From Streptomyces durmitorensis (GTDB taxonomy: Bacteria; Actinomycetota; Actinomycetes; Streptomycetales; Streptomycetaceae): DNA of 64,000 nt. Every line of letters begins with the position of its first letter. Position 1 is the stretch's first letter. Location: positions 7,378,001 to 7,442,000 of the forward strand of contig NZ_CP097289.1 of NCBI RefSeq assembly GCF_023498005.1, written 5' to 3'. Position numbers and translations under genes: made by a program. The notes beneath the pieces are model-generated. The model had not been told where the DNA came from. It searched no databases and saw only the letters and a list, made by a program, of their open reading frames with translations. This document shows, piece by piece, positions 1 to 8,534 of the stretch.

Positions 1-114
1 CGCGCCGTTCGGGCCGAGGAACCCGGTGACCTGCCCCGGGCGCACGGTGAAACACAGGTTGTGTACGGCGTTCTTGGTGCCGTACCGCTTCGTCAGCTCA
101 TTGACTTCGATCAC
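1..114 (-). CDS. ABC transporter ATP-binding protein (N-terminal fragment, cut by window edge)
   Basis: Only the first 38 or so codons are in the window. The minus-strand reading begins [12 protein letters not shown] and ends in FLGPNGA, the start of a Walker A loop (GPNGAGKS/T in the family), so this is an ABC ATPase that couples ATP hydrolysis to membrane transport. GTG at 114 gives the usual MIE start. Another in-frame GTG lies at 123. It is divergent from the histidine kinase/regulator pair to the right, a common arrangement in which the two-component system controls the exporter. The transported substrate cannot be told from this fragment. Confidence 0.85.
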   Translation of the reverse strand, partial: MIEVNELTKRYGTKNAVHNLCFTVRPGQVTGFLGPNGA

Positions 115-247
115 GCGGACCACGGTGCCGCGGGCCGGGCCCGCCCGGCATCGGGCCGTCGGCCACACCCGTCGGCGGCTCGGTAGCCCCTGGGCGTACG
201 ACCGCGGGCCAATACCCCCGCGAGCGGCGGCCGCATACGATCGGCGC

Positions 248-1552
248 ATGGACGTCACACCAGGTCAGGAGCTGTCCGCGAAGGGCCGGAACAAGGGCAG
301 CCGCACGCTCGTCCCCGGGCGGCCGTGGCCTGCGGTACGCACGGGTCTGGCCTGGAGCGGGGCCGTTCTCTTCCCCGCCGTCACCTACGTCACGTTCTCC
401 GACGGACAGCAGGGCTTCGACCTCCTGATGGTCCTCGCGTCGCTCGTGCTCGCGGCCGTGGTCGCCTCGCTGCTGCGCCGCCGCCCGCTGCCGGCCCTGA
501 CCTTGCTGCTCCTTGGCGGGGTCACGGCCACGATGGAGATGCGGACGTCGGAGGTCAGCTATCTGCAGGTCTTCGCCGGGGTCTGTGCCGTCGGCTATCT
601 CGCGGCCGCCCGTCCGCGGCGCACGTCGGTCACCGCCGCCGTCCTGGCGTTCACGGCGCAGATGGGCTCCCTCTTCGGCTTCCCGCCCGACACCGGGTGC
701 CTTCCCGGCGAGTACGGGATGCGGAACTGCTCGTCGTCCGCCTGGGCCGACGACAGCGGCCAGAGTGCCGTGCTCGTGGCCGTCCTTCTCATCGCCGCCT
801 GGATGGCGGGCAGTTCGGCCCGCGAGCGCCGCACGCACGCCGAGGCCCTGCGCTCCCAGGCCACGGCCCGCGCCGTCACCGCCGAACGGCTGCGCATCGC
901 AAGGGAGTTGCACGACATGATCGCGCACAGCATCGGCGTCATCGCCATCCAGGCGGGCGTGGGCAGCCGGGTCATCGACACCCAGCCCGCGGAGGCCCGC
1001 AACGCGCTCGCCACCATCGAGGCCACCAGCAGGGAGACCCTCGCGGGGCTGCGCCGGACGCTGGTCGCGCTGCGCAGGCCGGAGTCGGAGTCGGAGCCGG
1101 GAGCCGACGGCGGGACACTGGACCCGCCCCGCGACACCTCCGCGCCGCCGCCGCGCGAACCAGCCCCCGGGCTCGCCGACGTCGACCGCCTCGCGGCTTC
1201 GGCACGGGACGCCGGGGTCCACGCCGAGATCCGCAGGCGGGGGGAGAGCGGCCCGCTGCCCGCCGACATCGACCTGGCCGCGTTCCGCATCCTCCAGGAG
1301 GCCCTCACCAATGTCGTACGGCACGCGGGAACGGACACCTGCCGGGTGACCGTCGAGCGGCGGGACGGCGAGCTGTCCCTGGAGATAGAGGACGACGGCC
1401 GGGGTGGCCTGCCCGCGGGCACCGGGTTCGGTCTCGTCGGCATGCGCGAGCGAGTCGCCCTGCTGCACGGCAGGTTCACCGCGGGACCGCGCCCCGAGGG
1501 CGGCTTCCGGGTGACGGCCCTGCTGCCCCTGCCGCCGGTGGAGGCCCGATGA
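248..1552 (+). CDS. Sensor histidine kinase, NarL-partner (HisKA_3) type
   Basis: A 434-residue membrane histidine kinase. The N-terminal half carries several hydrophobic segments (about residues 35-190). A HisKA_3 dimerisation domain follows, with the phospho-acceptor His near residue 222 in [10 protein letters not shown]. The C-terminal ATPase domain has an N-box ([10 protein letters not shown]) and a G-box ([11 protein letters not shown]). ATG at 248 is preferred because upstream codons read into the divergent ABC gene. No Shine-Dalgarno sequence is visible, but a TACGAT -10-like box ends six bases before the ATG, so the mRNA may be leaderless. It overlaps the downstream regulator by ATGA, implying translational coupling. 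The signal sensed is unknown. Confidence 0.93.
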   Translation: MDVTPGQELSAKGRNKGSRTLVPGRPWPAVRTGLAWSGAVLFPAVTYVTFSDGQQGFDLLMVLASLVLAAVVASLLRRRPLPALTLLLLGGVTATMEMRTSEVSYLQVFAGVCAVGYLAAARPRRTSVTAAVLAFTAQMGSLFGFPPDTGCLPGEYGMRNCSSSAWADDSGQSAVLVAVLLIAAWMAGSSARERRTHAEALRSQATARAVTAERLRIARELHDMIAHSIGVIAIQAGVGSRVIDTQPAEARNALATIEATSRETLAGLRRTLVALRRPESESEPGADGGTLDPPRDTSAPPPREPAPGLADVDRLAASARDAGVHAEIRRRGESGPLPADIDLAAFRILQEALTNVVRHAGTDTCRVTVERRDGELSLEIEDDGRGGLPAGTGFGLVGMRERVALLHGRFTAGPRPEGGFRVTALLPLPPVEAR

Positions 1553-2217
1553 CCGGCCCGGTGGTCAGGGTCGTCCTCGCCGACGACCAGCCCCTCGTCC
1601 GCGCGGGCCTGCGCGTCCTGATGGCCGACACCCCCGGCATCGAGGTGGTGGGGGAAGCGGGCACGGGTGCCGAAGCGCTCCAACTGGCGCGCGAGATACG
1701 CCCCGACGTGGTCGTGATGGACATCCGCATGCCCGGCATGGACGGCATCGAGGCCACCCGTCTGATCACGGCCGACGGCGGGGCGACGCGCGTCCTCGTC
1801 CTCACCACCTTCGATGACGACGACTACGTGTACGGGGCGCTGCGCGCGGGCGCGAGCGGATTCCTGGTCAAGGACATGGCACTTGAGGACATCCTCGCGG
1901 CGATCCATGTGGTGGCCGCCGGGGACGGCCTGATCGCGCCGAGCGTCACCCGGCGCCTGATCGAGGAGTTCGCGGCGCGGCCCGAGCCCACGCCTTCGGT
2001 ACGGCGGACGGCCGGCGGCATCACCGACCGCGAGTGCGAGGTGCTGACGCTGGTGGGCCGCGGCCTGTCCAACGCGGAGATCGCGGCCGAACTCGTCATC
2101 ACCGTGGCCACGGTCAAGGCGCACGTGGCACGGCTCTTCACCAAGCTCGACTCCCGCGACCGGGTCCAACTGGTCATCATCGCCTATGAGTTGGGGCTGG
2201 TGGAGCCTCCTCGATAG
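1549..2217 (+). CDS. Response regulator, NarL/FixJ family
   Basis: A 222-residue DNA-binding response regulator and the partner of the overlapping upstream kinase. The receiver domain (residues 1-120) has the acidic DD pair near residues 11-12, phospho-acceptor Asp58 in VVMDIRMPGMDG, and the conserved Lys in FLVKDM. A LuxR/GerE helix-turn-helix (about 150-215) includes ITDRECEVLTLVGRGLSN and VKAHVARLFTKL. The start codon overlaps the kinase stop (ATGA). The likely target is the divergent ABC operon at the left edge, inferred from gene order only. Confidence 0.95.
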   Translation: MTGPVVRVVLADDQPLVRAGLRVLMADTPGIEVVGEAGTGAEALQLAREIRPDVVVMDIRMPGMDGIEATRLITADGGATRVLVLTTFDDDDYVYGALRAGASGFLVKDMALEDILAAIHVVAAGDGLIAPSVTRRLIEEFAARPEPTPSVRRTAGGITDRECEVLTLVGRGLSNAEIAAELVITVATVKAHVARLFTKLDSRDRVQLVIIAYELGLVEPPR

Positions 2218-2319
2218 AGGGTTGCGGGGGACTGTGCCAGTGATTGCTGGAAGTTTTACTGACGCGTAACTTCACACTTCTACGACCGACCCTTAGTTTG
2301 GCGTGTGCACGGCATCCTC

Positions 2320-2333
2320 GTGATCCGGATCAC
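2320..2333. promoter_or_regulatory. Crp/FNR-like palindrome upstream of the lipase gene
   Basis: GTGATCCGGATCAC is a perfect 14-base palindrome. With its flanks it matches the classical cAMP-receptor-protein pattern TGTGA-N6-TCACA at nine of ten positions. It lies 47 bases before the lipase start, within a 160-base promoter region. Streptomyces encode Crp, so this is a candidate Crp site. That is inference from the motif. Confidence 0.4.
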
Positions 2334-2379
2334 AGGGCTCATTCATCGCAACTCCCTTGAGCCGCAAGGAGATCACACG

Positions 2380-3246
2380 ATGCTGCCCTGGAGACGAGCG
2401 CTCAGAGCGCTTGCCGCCGCCCTTCTCATGACGGGCGCGCTCACCCTCACCCCCGCCGCCACGGCGTCCGCCGCGCCTGCCGCCACCACCGCCTCGTCGA
2501 GCGGCTGGAACGACTACGGCTGCAAGCCGTCGGCCGCCCACCCCCGCCCCGTGGTCCTGGTCCATGGCACCTTCGGCAACTCCATCGACAACTGGCTCGT
2601 CCTCGCCCCGTACTTGGTCAGGCGCGGCTACTGCGTCTACTCCCTCGACTACGGCCAGCTGCCCGGAGTGCCCTTCTTCAACGGGCTCGGCCCGATCGAC
2701 AAGTCGGCCGAGCAGCTCGACGGCTTCGTCGACAAGGTGCTCGCCTCGACGGGCGCCGCGAAGGCCGACCTCGTCGGCCACTCGCAGGGCGGCATGATGC
2801 CCCGCTACTACCTGAAGTTCCTCGGCGGCGCGCAGAAGGTGAACGCCCTGGTCGGACTCGCGCCCGACAACCACGGCACGACCCTGCTCGGCCTCACCAA
2901 GCTGCTGCCCTACTTCCCGGGCATCGAGGACCTGCTCACCACCAAGACCCCGAGCCTGGCCGACCAGGTGGCCGGATCGCCGTTCCTGACCAAGCTCAAC
3001 GAAGGCGGCGACACCGTCCCGGGCGTGCGCTACACCGTCATCGCCACCCAGTACGACGAGGTGGTCACCCCGTACCGCACGCAATTCCTGAACGGCCCCG
3101 GCGTACGCAACGTGACCGTCCAGGACCTGTGCCCCGTCGACCTGTCGGAGCACGTGGCGATAGGAATCCTCGACCGGGTCGCGCACCACGAGGTCGCGAA
3201 CGCGCTCGACCCCGCGCACGCGACGCCGAGCACCTGCTTCTCCTGA
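2380..3246 (+). CDS. Secreted lipase, alpha/beta hydrolase (lipase class 2)
   Basis: A 288-residue exported esterase/lipase. Residues 1-35 form a Sec signal peptide (two Arg, hydrophobic core, ASAAPA cleavage region). The mature part has the oxyanion-hole segment VVLVHGTFGN (about residue 62) and the nucleophile elbow GHSQGG with Ser135. A late His in LSEHVAIG probably completes the triad, with an Asp between. Several Cys residues may form disulphides. ATG at 2380 has a good AAGGA nine bases upstream. An upstream in-frame ATG at 2305 lacks one and would add 25 non-signal residues. A strong hairpin follows the stop codon. The substrate is probably triacylglycerol or another ester. Confidence 0.93.
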   Translation: MLPWRRALRALAAALLMTGALTLTPAATASAAPAATTASSSGWNDYGCKPSAAHPRPVVLVHGTFGNSIDNWLVLAPYLVRRGYCVYSLDYGQLPGVPFFNGLGPIDKSAEQLDGFVDKVLASTGAAKADLVGHSQGGMMPRYYLKFLGGAQKVNALVGLAPDNHGTTLLGLTKLLPYFPGIEDLLTTKTPSLADQVAGSPFLTKLNEGGDTVPGVRYTVIATQYDEVVTPYRTQFLNGPGVRNVTVQDLCPVDLSEHVAIGILDRVAHHEVANALDPAHATPSTCFS

Positions 3247-3253
3247 CGGCAGA

Positions 3254-3294
3254 GGGCCGCCGCCCTCCCCTGACGCACGGGAAGGCGGCGGCCC
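3254..3294. terminator. Bidirectional terminator-like hairpin
   Basis: An 11-base perfect inverted repeat (GGGCCGCCGCC, positions 3254-3264, and its complement 3284-3294) with a 19-base loop lies between the convergent lipase and AA10 genes. There is no U-tract, as is usual for terminators in this GC-rich group. Confidence 0.75.
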
Positions 3295-3311
3295 ATCAAC
3301 GCTCAGCCGGT

Positions 3312-4310
3312 TCAGCGGCCGTGGCGCGCCGTCCGGCGGCGGGCCGTGCCGAACATGGCCGCGGCACCGATGGCGAGCGCGGCGGCGCCGCCGATCGCGA
3401 TGTACGGGGTGTTGCTGTCGCCGCCGGTCTCGGCGAGGTTCTCGTTGGCCGCCGCGACGGGCTTCTCGGCGCCGCCGTTCACCTCGGGCTGATTGGCCGC
3501 GGTGTCCTCACCCGCGGCCGGGGCCGCCTCGGAGGCCTCGGCGCCCGTCTTGGCGTCGCTGTCGCCGTGGCCGTGGTGCTCGACGGTGGACTTCTCGGCG
3601 CCCGCGGCGATGTCCTGCTCGGAGGGCGCGGAGGCGGCCGGGGCCGGAGCCGCGGACCCGCTGCCGCCGCTGTCCTTGCCGAAGACGACGTCGGAGCAGG
3701 TGTAGAAGGCCTCGGGGGAGTCCGAGCGCTGCCAGACCGAGTAGATCAGGTGGCGGCCCGACTTGGCCGGGACCTTGCCGTCGAAGACGTAGTCGCCGTT
3801 CTCCATCTTCGGGTCGGCGACGTCGACGAACGGCTTCTCCTCCAGGTCCGACCACTTCAGGGGCTTGCTCGGGTCGTACGAGTCCTTCGTGATGTACAGC
3901 TCGAAGGAGCCCTTGTGCGGGGCGGTGCCCTTGTAGCGGAAGGTGTGGTTGCCGCCGGACATCTTGCTGGACGGCCAGTCGGCGCGCGGCAGGTCGAGGC
4001 CCTTGTACTTGTCGTTGCCCGCGCTGCACAGCTTGCCGTCGGGGATGATCTCCTTCGACTTGCCCGCGGCGTTGGCGATGTTCACGCCGTTCCAGTCGTA
4101 GAAGGCCTGCGTGCCACTGGCCGCCACGGCAGCCTTGCAGGCGGCCGAGGTCGGCGACTCCGGGCCTTCCTGGAAGCACGCGGAGACACGGCTCACCGGG
4201 TCCGTCATCGAACCGTGCGCGGCGGCGGGGGCGGCCGACAGGGCGGTCAGGGCGAGCGGGGCGATCCCGACGGCGGCGATCGCGGCGACCTTGCTTCGGC
4301 GTGCGGTCAT
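3312..4310 (-). CDS. AA10 lytic polysaccharide monooxygenase with sortase anchor
   Basis: A 332-residue copper-dependent monooxygenase that should cleave crystalline chitin or cellulose oxidatively outside the cell. Signal peptide cleavage after AAA31 exposes His32 (AHGSM). This N-terminal His plus the His in GGNHTFRY make the histidine brace that binds copper in this family. The AA10 domain covers about residues 32-208. A 75-residue Gly/Ala/Ser/Glu-rich linker follows, then LAETG at 292-296, a hydrophobic segment and the RRRTARHGR tail. That is a complete cell-wall sorting signal of the LAxTG class used by class E sortases. It has a GAGGAGAA ribosome site. No linked sortase gene is seen. Most streptomycete AA10 enzymes are freely secreted, so anchoring is notable. 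Confidence 0.94.
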   Translation of the reverse strand: MTARRSKVAAIAAVGIAPLALTALSAAPAAAHGSMTDPVSRVSACFQEGPESPTSAACKAAVAASGTQAFYDWNGVNIANAAGKSKEIIPDGKLCSAGNDKYKGLDLPRADWPSSKMSGGNHTFRYKGTAPHKGSFELYITKDSYDPSKPLKWSDLEEKPFVDVADPKMENGDYVFDGKVPAKSGRHLIYSVWQRSDSPEAFYTCSDVVFGKDSGGSGSAAPAPAASAPSEQDIAAGAEKSTVEHHGHGDSDAKTGAEASEAAPAAGEDTAANQPEVNGGAEKPVAAANENLAETGGDSNTPYIAIGGAAALAIGAAAMFGTARRRTARHGR

Positions 4311-4581
4311 GAGTGGTTCTCCTCAGCGGCGGTTCTGGGGGGGTGGGGGACACGAGACGGTTGCGAACGGCCGGTGCCGCCCCCCGATTGCGTGCGGCGC
4401 CGACGGTTCGTAACCGGCCCGGCGACGAGAAAGCTAGCCGCTGAAATCCCCGGATTCGCCTGCTGGGAGGGGGTGATGGCGATCTTTATGGTGGGGTTAA
4501 GGGAGCCCTCAGGCTCCGCTCAGGTCGTGCCCGAATTGCCCCAGGGGAGCTCTTGGGAAGTCCCAGGGAAGCCCCCGCCCC

Positions 4582-5268
4582 CTAGCGCACCCACCGATAC
4601 CGCCGCTCCGGCCGCCCCGTCCCCCCGTACCGCAGCGTCACCTCGACCCGTCCCGTGTCCGCGAAGAACTCCAGGTAGCGGCGCGCGCTCACCCGTGACA
4701 GTGCGCCCTCCTGCGCGCACTCCGAGGCGGAGAGGCCTCCCGGGTGCCGCCGCAGCGTCTGCTCGACCAGGTCCGCGGTGTGGGCCGCCAGGCCCTTCGG
4801 GAGTTCCCGGGAGCCCGGCGGGCGGGGGCCGAAGATCTGGTCGATGTCCTCCTGGCGCGCCTCGTCCAGGCCGTCCAGGCGGGCCCGCACCGCCGCCACG
4901 TGCAGCAACTGCTCGCGCAGCGCCGCCTGGTTGAACGGCTTGATCAGGTAGTGCAGCGCACCGGCCCGCAGCGCGGCCCGCACGACCTCCGCGTCCCGCG
5001 CCGCCGTGATGAACAGCGCGTCCAGCGGCTGCCGGTCCCGGTCGCGCTCCTCCACGGCACGCAACTCCCGCAGCACCGCGATGCCGTCCATATCGGGCAG
5101 ATAGACATCAAGGAGTACGAGATCGGGGCGCAGCCGCTCCACCGCCGCCAGCGCCTCCGTACCGCTGTGCGCCACTCCCACCACCGAGAATCCGTCCACC
5201 GCGGACACATAACGGCTGTGCAGCTTGGCGACCATGAAGTCGTCGTCCACGACCAGCACCCTTGTCAT
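4582..5268 (-). CDS. CitB/DcuR-type response regulator, probable tct regulator
   Basis: A 228-residue response regulator. The receiver domain (1-125) has DDD at 8-10, phospho-acceptor Asp54 in LLDVYLPDMDG and the conserved Lys in LIKPF. The C-terminal part (about 165-228) is the winged helix typical of the citrate/malate regulator branch (CitB, DcuR), with RVSARRYLEFF and RRYRWVR. It is divergent from tctC, with a 194-base gap full of repeats and a hairpin. That makes it the likely regulator of tctCBA. The CitA/DcuS-type sensor kinase normally encoded beside such a regulator is not present here. The downstream gene is the unrelated AA10 enzyme. Confidence 0.9.
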   Translation of the reverse strand: MTRVLVVDDDFMVAKLHSRYVSAVDGFSVVGVAHSGTEALAAVERLRPDLVLLDVYLPDMDGIAVLRELRAVEERDRDRQPLDALFITAARDAEVVRAALRAGALHYLIKPFNQAALREQLLHVAAVRARLDGLDEARQEDIDQIFGPRPPGSRELPKGLAAHTADLVEQTLRRHPGGLSASECAQEGALSRVSARRYLEFFADTGRVEVTLRYGGTGRPERRYRWVR

Positions 5269-5287
5269 CGCCGCAGGCTAAGGGCGC

Positions 5288-5305
5288 GACCACAACGACC
5301 ACAAC
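5288..5305. repeat. Tandem 9-base repeat in the tct regulatory region
   Basis: GACCACAAC occurs twice head to tail, 20 bases upstream of the regulator gene start on the opposite strand. Short direct repeats of this kind are common response-regulator binding sites, so this could be an autoregulatory operator. Confidence 0.4.
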
Positions 5306-5390
5306 GTCCGTTGATTCCGGAAGAGAGACAGCTTCTTAACGCGCAGGCAACATGTGGGCCACCTCACAGGTATCCCCGTCCCCGCGGACG

Positions 5391-5427
5391 GCGGCCGGGT
5401 TCCCGCCCCCACGGGGAACCCGGCCGC
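5391..5427 (+). promoter_or_regulatory. Strong hairpin in the tctC leader
   Basis: A 14-base perfect inverted repeat (5391-5404 paired with 5414-5427, core CGGCCGGGTTCCC) with a nine-base loop lies upstream of tctC. It could be an attenuator, a terminator for antisense transcription, or a protein-binding dyad. Confidence 0.5.
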
Positions 5428-5440
5428 ATCAACTCCCCGG

Positions 5441-5474
5441 CAATGACTCCGTATCCCCAGCAATGACTACGTAC
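5441..5474 (+). promoter_or_regulatory. Direct repeat with 20-base spacing before tctC
   Basis: CAATGACTnCGTA occurs at 5441-5453 and 5461-5473, exactly 20 bases apart, or two helical turns. That spacing suits a response-regulator dimer. The second copy overlaps the ATG at 5463, which argues that the true tctC start may be the downstream GTG at 5493. Confidence 0.4.
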
Positions 5475-6476
5475 CGACAGGTGGTGGCACACGTGCGTCT
5501 GCGCACACCCCTTGCCCTGCTCGGGGCCGCGCTGCTCGTGCTCGCAGGGCCGCCGCTGCTCTCCACGGGCAGCGACGCCGAGACCGGCACACAGATCCCC
5601 GGCCTGCGCTTCATGGTCCCCAACACACCGGGCGGCGGCTACGACATCACCGCCCGCACCGCGGCGAAGAACGCCGAGGACGCCGGACTCACCCACAACA
5701 TCGAGGTGTTCAACCTCCCCGGCGCCGGCGGCACCGTCGGCCTCAGCCGCCTCGTCGGCGAGCACGGCAACGGCAAGCTCGCCATGTCCATGGGCCTGGG
5801 CGTCGTGGGCGCCGCGCGCTCCAACGACTCGCCCAAGACCCTCGCCGACACCACCCCCATCGCCCGCCTCACCGAAGAGCCGGACGTCGTCGTGGTCGCC
5901 AAGGACTCGCCGTACAAGGACATCAAGCAGCTGGTCACCGCCTGGAAGAAGAACCCGGGCAAGCTCCCCGTCGGCGGCGGCTCATCCCCGGGCGGCCCCG
6001 ACCACCTCGCCCCCATGCTGATGGCGCGCGCCGCCGGGATCGACCCGAAGAAGGTCAACTACGTCCCCTTCGACGGCGGCGGTGAACTCCTCGCCTCGAT
6101 CCTCGGCAAGAAGGTCGCCTTCGGCGTCTCGGGCGTCGGCGAGTATCTCGACCAGATCAAGTCGGGCGAGCTGCGCCTCCTCGCCACCACCGGGCCCAAG
6201 CGGGCCAAGGGCCTGGACGGCCCGACCCTCAAGGAGTCCGGCTACGACGTGGACTTCACCAACTGGCGCGGCATCGTCGCCCCGCCCGGCCTCTCCGACG
6301 CGGAACGCAAGAAGCTCACCGGCCTGGTCAGGAAGCTCCACGACTCCCCTGAGTGGCGCACATCCCTCAAGACCAACGGCTGGGACGACGCCTTCCTCAC
6401 CGGAGACAAGTTCGGCGACTTCCTGGCCGCCCAGGACAAGAGCGTGGTGTCCGTGCTGAAGGAGCTGGGACTGTGA
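5463..6476 (+). CDS. tctC: TctC, substrate-binding protein of a tripartite tricarboxylate transporter
   Basis: The periplasm-equivalent (exported) solute-binding component of a TTT-family carboxylate uptake system, up to 337 residues. A basic N-terminus and hydrophobic segment (LRTPLALLGAALLVLAG) form an export signal. The mature protein starts with the family pattern LRFMVPNTPGGGYDITAR and contains NLPGAGG and the typical GGxGSPGGPDHL-like ligand segment (GGGSSPGGPDHL). ATG at 5463 has no ribosome site. GTG at 5493 has AGGTGG eight bases upstream and may be the true start (327 residues). It overlaps tctB by GTGA. The ligand is probably citrate or a related tricarboxylate, inferred from family and regulator type. 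Confidence 0.93.
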   Translation: MTTYRQVVAHVRLRTPLALLGAALLVLAGPPLLSTGSDAETGTQIPGLRFMVPNTPGGGYDITARTAAKNAEDAGLTHNIEVFNLPGAGGTVGLSRLVGEHGNGKLAMSMGLGVVGAARSNDSPKTLADTTPIARLTEEPDVVVVAKDSPYKDIKQLVTAWKKNPGKLPVGGGSSPGGPDHLAPMLMARAAGIDPKKVNYVPFDGGGELLASILGKKVAFGVSGVGEYLDQIKSGELRLLATTGPKRAKGLDGPTLKESGYDVDFTNWRGIVAPPGLSDAERKKLTGLVRKLHDSPEWRTSLKTNGWDDAFLTGDKFGDFLAAQDKSVVSVLKELGL

Positions 6477-7024
6477 CGACGTCGACACCCGAAACCGCGC
6501 CGACCCCGCCCGAGGAACGCGGCGGCGGCCGCCGCGCCTGGCTGCGCGAACACTCCGAACTCGGCGTCTGCGTCATGCTGTTGGCCCTCGGCGCCCTCGT
6601 CCTCACCGACGCGCTCACCATGGACGTCGAGATCGCCCAGCGCGGCCCCATCGGACCCAAGACGGTACCGATCGCCGTCGGCATCGGACTCCTCGTCGTC
6701 GCCGTGATCCTCGCCGTCGACGTCCTGCGCGGCGGCCGCGGCGAAGCCGAGGGCGGCGAGGACATCGACCTGTCCGAACCCGCCGACTGGCGCACCGTCC
6801 TGCTCCTCGCCGGAGTCTTCCTCGGCGCCGCCGTCCTCATCGAACCGCTCGGCTTCCCCATCGCGGGCGCCCTGCTCTTCTGGGGCGCCGCGTACGCGCT
6901 CGGCAGCCGTCACCTCGACCGCGACCCGCTCATCGCGGCAGGGATCTCCCTCATCACGTACGTCGTCTTCAACAACCTGCTCGGGGTGCCGCTCCCCGGC
7001 GGACCACTGATGGGAGTGCTGTGA
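6473..7024 (+). CDS. tctB: TctB, small membrane subunit of the tripartite tricarboxylate transporter
   Basis: A 183-residue integral membrane protein with four hydrophobic segments (about 33-55, 68-90, 108-128 and 150-170), the layout of the poorly conserved TctB subunit. The GTG start overlaps the tctC stop (GTGA), and only one base separates its stop from the tctA ATG, so all three are co-translated. TctB holds the TctA permease in the membrane complex. Assignment rests on position between tctC and tctA as well as topology. Confidence 0.92.
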   Translation: MTTSTPETAPTPPEERGGGRRAWLREHSELGVCVMLLALGALVLTDALTMDVEIAQRGPIGPKTVPIAVGIGLLVVAVILAVDVLRGGRGEAEGGEDIDLSEPADWRTVLLLAGVFLGAAVLIEPLGFPIAGALLFWGAAYALGSRHLDRDPLIAAGISLITYVVFNNLLGVPLPGGPLMGVL

Positions 7025-7025
7025 C

Positions 7026-8534
7026 ATGGACGCCTTCAACTCCCTGATGGACGGCTTCGGCACGGCCCTCACCCCCATGAACCTGCTCTGGGCCGCCGTC
7101 GGCGTGCTCCTGGGCACCGCGATCGGCGTCCTGCCCGGCATCGGCCCCGCGATGGCGGTGGCCCTGCTGCTGCCTGTGACCTACGGCCTGGAGCCGACCG
7201 GCGCGTTCATCATGTTCGCGGGCATCTACTACGGGGCGATGTTCGGCGGCTCGACGACCTCGATCCTCCTGAACACCCCGGGCGAGAGCGCCGCGGTGGT
7301 GGCCGCCATGGAAGGCAACCCGATGGCCAAGGCGGGGCGCGGCGCACAGGCGCTCGCGGCCGCCGCCATCGGACACTTCGCGGGCGGCATCATCGGCACG
7401 ATCCTCCTGGTGGCGCTCGCACCGACGGTCGCCGACCTCGCCGTCGACATCGGGGCGCCCGACTACTTCGCCATCATGGTGCTCGCGTTCATCGCCGTGA
7501 CATCGGTCCTCGGCTCCTCGCGCGTACGAGGACTCGCCTCACTCCTCATCGGCCTCACCCTCGGCCTGGTCGGCCTCGACCAGATGACCGGCCAGCAGCG
7601 CCTGACCTTCGGCTCGCTCCAACTGGCCGACGGCATCGACGTGGTGATCGTCGCCGTGGGCCTCTTCGCGATCGGCGAGGCCCTGTGGGTCGCGGCCCAC
7701 CTGCGGCGCACCAGCGGCGAGGCGATCCCGGTCGGCCGCCCCTGGCTCGGCAAGGCCGACGTCAAGCGCACCTGGAAGTCCTGGCTGCGCGGCCCGCTCA
7801 TCGGCTTCCCGTTCGGCGCGATCCCGGCCGGCGGCGCGGAGATCCCCACCTTCCTCTCGTACGTCACCGAGAAGCGCCTGTCCAAGCACAAGGACGAGTG
7901 GGGCAAGGGCGCGATCGAGGGAGTGGCGGGCCCCGAGTCGGCGTCATCGGCATCGGCGGCCGGAACACTCGTCTCCATGCTGACCCTGGGCCTGCCCACG
8001 ACGGCGGTCGCGGCAGTGATGCTCGCGGCCTTCCAGCAGTACGGCATCCAGCCGGGCCCGCTCCTCTTCGAGCGCGAACCGGACCTGGTGTGGGGCCTGA
8101 TCGCGTCCCTCTTCGTGGGCATGGTCCTGCTCCTGGCCCTGAACCTCCCCCTGGCCCCGGTCTGGGCGAAACTGCTCCGCATCCCGAGGCCCTACCTCTA
8201 CGCGGGAATCCTCTTCTTCGCTGCGGTGGGCGCCTACGCGGTCGGCGGCGAGGCCCTGGACCTGGTGATCCTGCTGATCATCGGCCTGATCGGCTTCGGC
8301 ATGCGACGCTACGGACTGCCCGTCCTGCCCGCCGTCATCGGCGTCATCCTCGGCCCGAACGCGGAACAACAGCTGCGCCGCGCCCTGCAGATCAGCGACG
8401 GCAGCGTCAGCGGCCTGTTCGACACGCCCTTCTCGATCACGGTGTACGTGATCATCGCGCTGATCGTGTTGTGGCCGCTCCTGAAGAAACTGCTGGTGCG
8501 GGGCAGGAGGACTGACGTAGACGTAAAGGCATGA
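7026..8534 (+). CDS. tctA: TctA, permease subunit of the tripartite tricarboxylate transporter
   Basis: A 502-residue polytopic membrane permease with about 12 hydrophobic segments. It has the signature [15 protein letters not shown] near residue 35-50 ([17 protein letters not shown]), the [12 protein letters not shown] segment around 75-87, and a second half repeat containing [16 protein letters not shown] and a conserved [13 protein letters not shown]. These are hallmarks of PF01970. It imports a carboxylate delivered by TctC using the ion gradient. The stop overlaps the next gene (ATGA), so the acetyltransferase downstream is probably in the same transcript. Confidence 0.95.
   Translation: MDAFNSLMDGFGTALTPMNLLWAAVGVLLGTAIGVLPGIGPAMAVALLLPVTYGLEPTGAFIMFAGIYYGAMFGGSTTSILLNTPGESAAVVAAMEGNPMAKAGRGAQALAAAAIGHFAGGIIGTILLVALAPTVADLAVDIGAPDYFAIMVLAFIAVTSVLGSSRVRGLASLLIGLTLGLVGLDQMTGQQRLTFGSLQLADGIDVVIVAVGLFAIGEALWVAAHLRRTSGEAIPVGRPWLGKADVKRTWKSWLRGPLIGFPFGAIPAGGAEIPTFLSYVTEKRLSKHKDEWGKGAIEGVAGPESASSASAAGTLVSMLTLGLPTTAVAAVMLAAFQQYGIQPGPLLFEREPDLVWGLIASLFVGMVLLLALNLPLAPVWAKLLRIPRPYLYAGILFFAAVGAYAVGGEALDLVILLIIGLIGFGMRRYGLPVLPAVIGVILGPNAEQQLRRALQISDGSVSGLFDTPFSITVYVIIALIVLWPLLKKLLVRGRRTDVDVKA

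Noticed and set aside
98..2169. Long minus-strand frames (98-1468, 595-2169) opposite the kinase and regulator
   Set aside because: They are the usual antisense shadows in high-GC DNA: no ribosome site, no family motifs, and composition rich in Arg/Gly/Ala. The plus-strand genes have clear domains.
3129..4934. A 601-residue plus frame opposite the AA10 gene
   Set aside because: Antisense shadow. The minus-strand AA10 gene has a signal peptide, histidine brace and sorting signal.
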